In this document: positions 5,848 through 9,142 of the stretch, in pieces
Numbering within the stretch: position 1 is the first letter of the stretch
Layout: each line of letters starts with the position of its first letter
DNA from: Nitrospirota bacterium
GTDB lineage: Bacteria > Nitrospirota > Nitrospiria > Nitrospirales > NS-4
Reading direction: 5' to 3'
NCBI GenBank assembly: GCA_005877565.1
Contig: VBOK01000173.1
Span: 1-9,142, forward strand
DNA length: 9,142 bases
Program-made: the position numbers and the translations under genes
The notes under the pieces: model-generated
The model's database searches: none
What the model saw: only the letters and a program-made list of their open reading frames with translations
Told to the model about the DNA's origin: nothing

Positions 5848-7508
5848 TCGCTGATCTTGTCGCCGTGTTCGGAGAGGAGCTTCTCGATGCCGTAGATGCG
5901 GTTGTCGGCCTCGTTGCGGGCTTCCACGAGCTCCCGTTTCTTCTTATCCTCCGCCGCGTGAGCCTGGGATTCCTTGACCATCTTCTCGATCTCGTCCTTG
6001 TTCAAGCCGCTGGACGCAGTGATTCGGATCGATTGCTCTTTCTGCGTCGCCAGGTCCTTGGCCCCGACGTGGACGATGCCGTTCGCGTCGATGTCGAAGG
6101 TGACTTCGATCTGGGGCACGCCCCGCGGCGCGGGCGGGATGCCCACGAGGTCGAAGTGGCCCAGCGACTTGTTGTCGGCCGCCATCTCCCGCTCGCCCTG
6201 CAGGACGTTGATCGTCACCGCCGTCTGGCCGTCCGCGGCCGTGGAGAAGATCTGGCTCTTTTTGGTCGGGATGGTCGTGTTGCGCTCGATCAGCCGGGTG
6301 AACACGCCGCCCAGCGTCTCGATGCCGAGGGTCAGCGGTGTGACGTCCAGCAGCAGAACGTCCTTCACCTCGCCTTTCAATACGCCGCCCTGGATCGCCG
6401 CGCCGACTGCGACGACCTCGTCCGGGTTCACGCCCTTGTGCGGCTCCTTGCCGAAGAACTCCCGCACGAGCTGGATGACCTTGGGCATGCGGGTCATGCC
6501 GCCGACCAGCACGACTTCGTCCACGTCCTTGGCCGTGACGCCGGCGTCGGCCAGCGCCTTCTTGCACGGCTCGATCGTGCGCTGAACGAGATCGTCCACC
6601 AACTGCTCGAGCTTGGCCCGCGTCAGTTTCATCACGAGGTGCTTAGGCCCGCTGGCGTCTGCCGTGATGAACGGCAGATTGATCTCAGTCTCCTGGGAGG
6701 AGGAGAGCTCGATCTTCGCGCGCTCGGCTGCTTCCTTGAGGCGTTGCAGGGCCATGCGATCCTTTTTCAGATCAATGCCCTGATCCTTTTTGAACTCCTC
6801 GACCAGCCAATCCATGATCCGCAGGTCGAAGTCGTCGCCGCCCAGGAAGGTATCGCCGTTGGTGGACTTGACCTCGAATACTCCATCGCCGATTTCCAAG
6901 ATGGAGATGTCGAAGGTGCCGCCACCCAAGTCGTAGACTGCGATCCGCTCGTCCTTTTTCTTGTCCAGGCCGTAGGCCAGCGAGGCGGCCGTCGGCTCGT
7001 TGATGATGCGGAGCACGTTGAGGCCCGCGATCTGGCCGGCGTCCTTGGTGGCCTGCCGCTGGCTGTCGTCGAAGTAGGCGGGCACCGTGATGACGGCTTC
7101 CGTCACCGGCTCGCCCAGGTAGTCTTCCGCGGTCTGCTTCATCTTCTGGAGGATCATGGCCGAGATTTCGGCTGGGCTGTAATGCTTCCCGCGGATCTCG
7201 ACGTGCGCGTCGCCGTTCGGGGCGGACACGACCTTGTAAGGAAGACGTTTCATCGCTTCGCGCACTTCCTTGGACTCATACTTCCGCCCGATCAGGCGCT
7301 TGATCGAGTAGACAGTGTTCTCCGGGTTCGTGATGGCCTGGCGCTTCGCGATCTGGCCCACCAGACGCTCCCCCTTCTCGGTGAACCCCACCACCGACGG
7401 GGTGGTCCGGTTCCCCTCCGCGTTGGCGATGACGACCGGGTCGCCTCCCGACATGATGGCCACGCAGGAGTTCGTTGTCCCGAGATCGATTCCGATTACT
7501 TTACCCAT
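5727..7508 (-). CDS. dnaK: Chaperone DnaK (Hsp70), lid-deleted and frameshifted near the 3' end
   Basis: The ATP-driven chaperone core. The readable protein is 593 residues, against an estimated 648 for an intact version. The nucleotide-binding domain is complete: phosphate loops DLGTTNS (8-14) and DLGGGTFD (193-200), adenosine motif VLVGGMTRMP (333-342). The interdomain linker VLLLD (384-388) and the substrate-binding beta domain follow normally, and the lid begins with GLNKDEIEKMVKESQAH. After GDKI (residue 552) the sequence jumps to a stretch that in other DnaK proteins lies about 41 residues further on. The jump leaves the frame, so the last 41 residues are an arginine-rich tail unlike any DnaK. 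The true C-terminus is still encoded in the +1 frame down to 5675 (listed separately). Against E. coli DnaK the loss covers lid helices C and D. ATG 7508 is backed by an AAGGAGA Shine-Dalgarno. Such a protein might keep ATPase and basal peptide binding but have a poor lid. An assembly error is equally possible. Confidence 0.9.
   Translation of the reverse strand: MGKVIGIDLGTTNSCVAIMSGGDPVVIANAEGNRTTPSVVGFTEKGERLVGQIAKRQAITNPENTVYSIKRLIGRKYESKEVREAMKRLPYKVVSAPNGDAHVEIRGKHYSPAEISAMILQKMKQTAEDYLGEPVTEAVITVPAYFDDSQRQATKDAGQIAGLNVLRIINEPTAASLAYGLDKKKDERIAVYDLGGGTFDISILEIGDGVFEVKSTNGDTFLGGDDFDLRIMDWLVEEFKKDQGIDLKKDRMALQRLKEAAERAKIELSSSQETEINLPFITADASGPKHLVMKLTRAKLEQLVDDLVQRTIEPCKKALADAGVTAKDVDEVVLVGGMTRMPKVIQLVREFFGKEPHKGVNPDEVVAVGAAIQGGVLKGEVKDVLLLDVTPLTLGIETLGGVFTRLIERNTTIPTKKSQIFSTAADGQTAVTINVLQGEREMAADNKSLGHFDLVGIPPAPRGVPQIEVTFDIDANGIVHVGAKDLATQKEQSIRITASSGLNKDEIEKMVKESQAHAAEDKKKRELVEARNEADNRIYGIEKLLSEHGDKISELAEDRRGNVQEDRVERCRRVGSRGVRQRRPHRQCGQRPE
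5842..5851. other. 10-base palindrome at the dnaK deletion junction
   Basis: GCGAGCTCGC is its own reverse complement and sits at the point where the two dnaK frames meet, directly after the codons for GDKI-S-E and before those for QKIGEE. Palindromes and short shared sequences at junctions are common in slippage or recombination deletions and in assembly misjoins; which one applies cannot be told here. Confidence 0.6.
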
Positions 7509-7513
7509 GGCGT

Positions 7514-7520
7514 TCTCCTT
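7514..7520 (-). promoter_or_regulatory. Strong Shine-Dalgarno of dnaK
   Basis: On the minus strand AAGGAGA lies five bases before ATG 7508. It is the clearest ribosome binding site on this strand; grpE, dnaJ, rsmE and coaX have weak or absent ones. It suggests dnaK is meant to be translated at a higher level than its operon neighbours. Confidence 0.75.
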
Positions 7521-7557
7521 CCCTTCGCCCCTGAATCATGAACGAGCAACCAACCGG

Positions 7558-8073
7558 TTACGGCGTCGACTTTACCGGCGCGTCCCGGCATTCGTCCGGA
7601 CCGCTCGCGGCGACCGTCACCATCGCTGGCCGCAGCACGCGGTCGTGCAAGTAGTAACCCTTTTCGTATTCCTCCACCATCGTATTCGGTACCTGTCCCT
7701 GGGGATCCACCGTCGCCACTGCTTTGCCGCCCGATTGCTGCGCGTGCCGGAGCGCCCGCTGCAGGTTGTCCAACACGGGAAGCAACTCTCGCAGGAGGCG
7801 TTCGGTTGCATACTTCGTGTACTCCACCTGATCCTTCTGCACCCGTTTCTTGTAGTTCTCGAATTCCGCAGCCAACCGGAGGTACCGGTCTTGGGTGACC
7901 TTGAGCTCCTCTTCGAGGGACTGACCCTGCTGTTCGCTGGCGCTCGAAGCGGACTCCGCCATCTCGGCGGCCGTGGCATCGGCGTCCGATGCGGCCTCCT
8001 CGACACTGGGCTCAGACTTGTCGAACGTGCCGGACCCGCCTGTTTTTTCTACAGAATCGCTCTTTTTTCTCAT
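7558..8073 (-). CDS. grpE: Nucleotide exchange factor GrpE with an internal deletion
   Basis: A 171-residue protein; GrpE is usually about 180-220. It acts as a dimer that ejects ADP from DnaK and resets the chaperone cycle. An acidic, low-complexity N-terminus (1-50) is followed by the long dimerisation helix, LEEELKVTQDRYLRLAAEFENYKKRVQKD and onward (53-110), with LLPVLDNLQRALRHAQQSGG intact. It then runs through KAVATVDPQGQ straight into VPNTMVEEYEKGYYLHDRVLRPAMVTVA (128-155), the end of the DnaK-binding beta domain. In E. coli GrpE about 60 residues separate the matching points; here there are about 20. Roughly 40 residues are therefore missing in frame: the short-helix region and the first part of the beta domain, including the usual FDPxxHEA motif. 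Nucleotide exchange is probably impaired. The ATG at 8073 is chosen because the ATG four codon-bases upstream meets a stop after two codons. dnaK follows after 49 bases. No CIRCE element or clear heat-shock promoter was found in the 99 bases upstream. Confidence 0.88.
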   Translation of the reverse strand: MRKKSDSVEKTGGSGTFDKSEPSVEEAASDADATAAEMAESASSASEQQGQSLEEELKVTQDRYLRLAAEFENYKKRVQKDQVEYTKYATERLLRELLPVLDNLQRALRHAQQSGGKAVATVDPQGQVPNTMVEEYEKGYYLHDRVLRPAMVTVAASGPDECRDAPVKSTP

Positions 8074-8172
8074 TCCATGTACTCAGCGTTGCTTTAAAGT
8101 AGCCATCGCGTGCCGGTAATCAAGCCAAGAGGCCGGTTTCTCTATAAAAATTCTTCTCGAAGCAGGGGGAAG

Positions 8173-8943
8173 TTAGGACGGCCTGTTCAGGGCATAGATG
8201 AGAGCGAGCCCTTCGAGGGTCAGGTGTGGGCGTACCTCACGGATCGTCCGAGATTCTGGGGCGATCAAGCCTGACAACCCGCCGGTTGCCAACACGAAGC
8301 AGTCCTGACCCAGTTCCTGTTGGATCCGGCGAACGAGCTCGTCGACCATCCCGGCGTACCCGAAGATCAAACCAGACTGCATGCTGGTCACGGTGTCCTG
8401 GCCGATGGCGGTTTTGGGACGAACCATCTCAATCTTGGGGAGCTTCGCGGTCCGGTTGAACAGGGCCTCGGCGGAGATCCGCAGGCCTGGGGCGATGGCG
8501 CCGCCCAGGTACTCTCCGGCGGCTGTGACCGCGCAAAAGGTCGTGGCGGTCCCGAAGTCCACGATGATGATGGGCCCGCCGTACCGGCGGTAGGCTGCCG
8601 CCGCATTGACGATCCGATCGCTGCCGACCTCGCGTGGGTTGGTGTATTTGATGGTCAGGCCGGATTCCAGCTCGTGGGACACGACTAGCGGGAGACAGTG
8701 AAAGTAGGTCGCGGACAGCTCCTCGAAGAGCGGCGTCAGCGGAGGCACGACGCTCGACAGGATGACGCCGTCCATGCGATCCGGACTGATCCCTTCCACC
8801 CTCAGGAGATCCAGGAGCAGAATGGCGTACTCGTCGGTGGTCTTGGAGTGGTCCGTACTCACTCGCCAGTCGGCCAGGAGCTTGCCACCGTCGAAGACGC
8901 CCCAGACGATGTTCGTGTTGCCGATGTCGATCGCGAGCAGCAT
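8173..8943 (-). CDS. coaX: Type III pantothenate kinase CoaX
   Basis: A 256-residue cytoplasmic enzyme of normal length that phosphorylates pantothenate with ATP, the first step of coenzyme A synthesis. CoaX belongs to the ASKHA fold and needs a monovalent cation. Seen in sequence: phosphate 1 motif DIGNT (6-10), the pantothenate-site segment NPREVGSDRIVNA (102-114), phosphate 2 motif DFGTATTF (129-136), GGAIAPGL (147-154), IGQDTVTSMQSG (180-191) and the adenosine-side ATGGLSG (219-225). It is a complete gene. MLLAIDIGNTN is the usual family start; no convincing Shine-Dalgarno precedes it. The birA stop lies 33 bases upstream, and birA followed by coaX is a familiar pairing that links two cofactor pathways. 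grpE starts 99 bases downstream, so coaX may be transcribed into the chaperone genes, though a separate grpE promoter in that gap cannot be excluded. Confidence 0.96.
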   Translation of the reverse strand: MLLAIDIGNTNIVWGVFDGGKLLADWRVSTDHSKTTDEYAILLLDLLRVEGISPDRMDGVILSSVVPPLTPLFEELSATYFHCLPLVVSHELESGLTIKYTNPREVGSDRIVNAAAAYRRYGGPIIIVDFGTATTFCAVTAAGEYLGGAIAPGLRISAEALFNRTAKLPKIEMVRPKTAIGQDTVTSMQSGLIFGYAGMVDELVRRIQQELGQDCFVLATGGLSGLIAPESRTIREVRPHLTLEGLALIYALNRPS

Positions 8944-8976
8944 TGTAAAACCGTTATACGTTAAACGATCTGTACG

Positions 8977-9141
8977 TCATCTTAAGTGTATGACATCTCC
9001 AGCACGAATTTCGAGAACCTTTCCATTCTTGGCACGAAGACGTAGCGCGCCGTCGGAGGCAAGCCCTTCGGCTGTCCCTTCAGTCTGCTCGCTGCCGATC
9101 AGTTCGATCCGGACCCGTTTACCAATGGTATCGCACGCCGC
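8977..9141 (-). CDS. birA: Biotin--[acetyl-CoA-carboxylase] ligase, C-terminal end only
   Basis: The last 54 residues of a gene that continues past the window edge. The sequence shows IGKRVRIELIG, then TAEGLASDGALRLRAKNGK and EIRAGDVIHLR before the stop. This is the pattern of the BirA C-terminal SH3-like domain (G-x-x-V-x-V, G-x-A-x-x-I-D-x-x-G-A-L-x-L, aGDVxHLR). The enzyme makes biotinyl-AMP and transfers biotin to the carboxyl carrier protein of acetyl-CoA carboxylase. Whether an N-terminal DNA-binding repressor domain is present cannot be seen. coaX begins 33 bases downstream in the same direction, consistent with one transcript. Confidence 0.85.
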   Translation of the reverse strand, partial: AACDTIGKRVRIELIGSEQTEGTAEGLASDGALRLRAKNGKVLEIRAGDVIHLR

Positions 9142-9142
9142 T

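Noticed and set aside
5835..5860. Programmed +1 frameshift in dnaK
   Set aside because: No slippery sequence or downstream stimulator is evident, and joining the frames would still leave about 38 residues missing, so a deletion explains the data better.
4585..5895. A 436-codon open frame on the plus strand opposite dnaJ
   Set aside because: Shadow of dnaJ with no motif; the minus-strand frame encodes all DnaJ domains.
5661..7541. A 626-codon open frame on the plus strand opposite dnaK
   Set aside because: It mirrors the dnaK codons in a GC-rich gene, has no recognisable domain, and lies opposite a clearly coding DnaK frame. Long antisense open frames are expected from this codon bias.

Overview
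The window looks like a stretch of a GC-rich Gram-negative bacterial chromosome. The gene set and the style of the exported TIG and YCF48-type proteins suggest Nitrospira or a close relative (Nitrospirota). That placement is an inference from remembered protein styles, not a database match. No rRNA, tRNA, CRISPR array, transposase or phage gene was seen.

Left part, plus strand (1-3794): the 3' end of a VOC/glyoxalase-fold gene; a 180-base intergenic stretch holding a structured repeat element (a long imperfect inverted repeat enclosing a perfect hairpin, flanked by an exact 12-base direct repeat); a RidA-family gene; a non-coding stretch ending in a sigma70-like promoter; then two exported proteins overlapping by ATGA. 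The first has five IPT/TIG domains with three PDGxCC di-cysteine motifs. The second is a YCF48-like seven-bladed propeller with an exact 41-residue period.

Right part, minus strand (3803-9142), in transcription order: birA (3' end only), coaX, grpE, dnaK, dnaJ, rsmE. The two halves converge with only 8 bases between the YCF48 and rsmE stop codons. GrpE, DnaK and DnaJ would form the Hsp70 machine: DnaJ delivers clients and triggers ATP hydrolysis, and GrpE exchanges nucleotide. RsmE (16S rRNA m3U1498 methyltransferase) is coupled to dnaJ through a TAATG overlap. CoaX starts coenzyme A synthesis and BirA biotinylates carboxyl carrier protein.

The most unusual point is that two of the three chaperone genes appear internally deleted. 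dnaK has lost about 113 bases in the lid-coding region, which shifts the frame; its normal acidic C-terminal tail is still encoded in the +1 frame. grpE lacks about 40 codons in frame, covering the end of its dimer helix, the short-helix region and the start of the beta domain. dnaJ, rsmE and coaX look full length. An assembly error, a decaying second copy of the operon and a real variant all remain possible; read-level data would decide.
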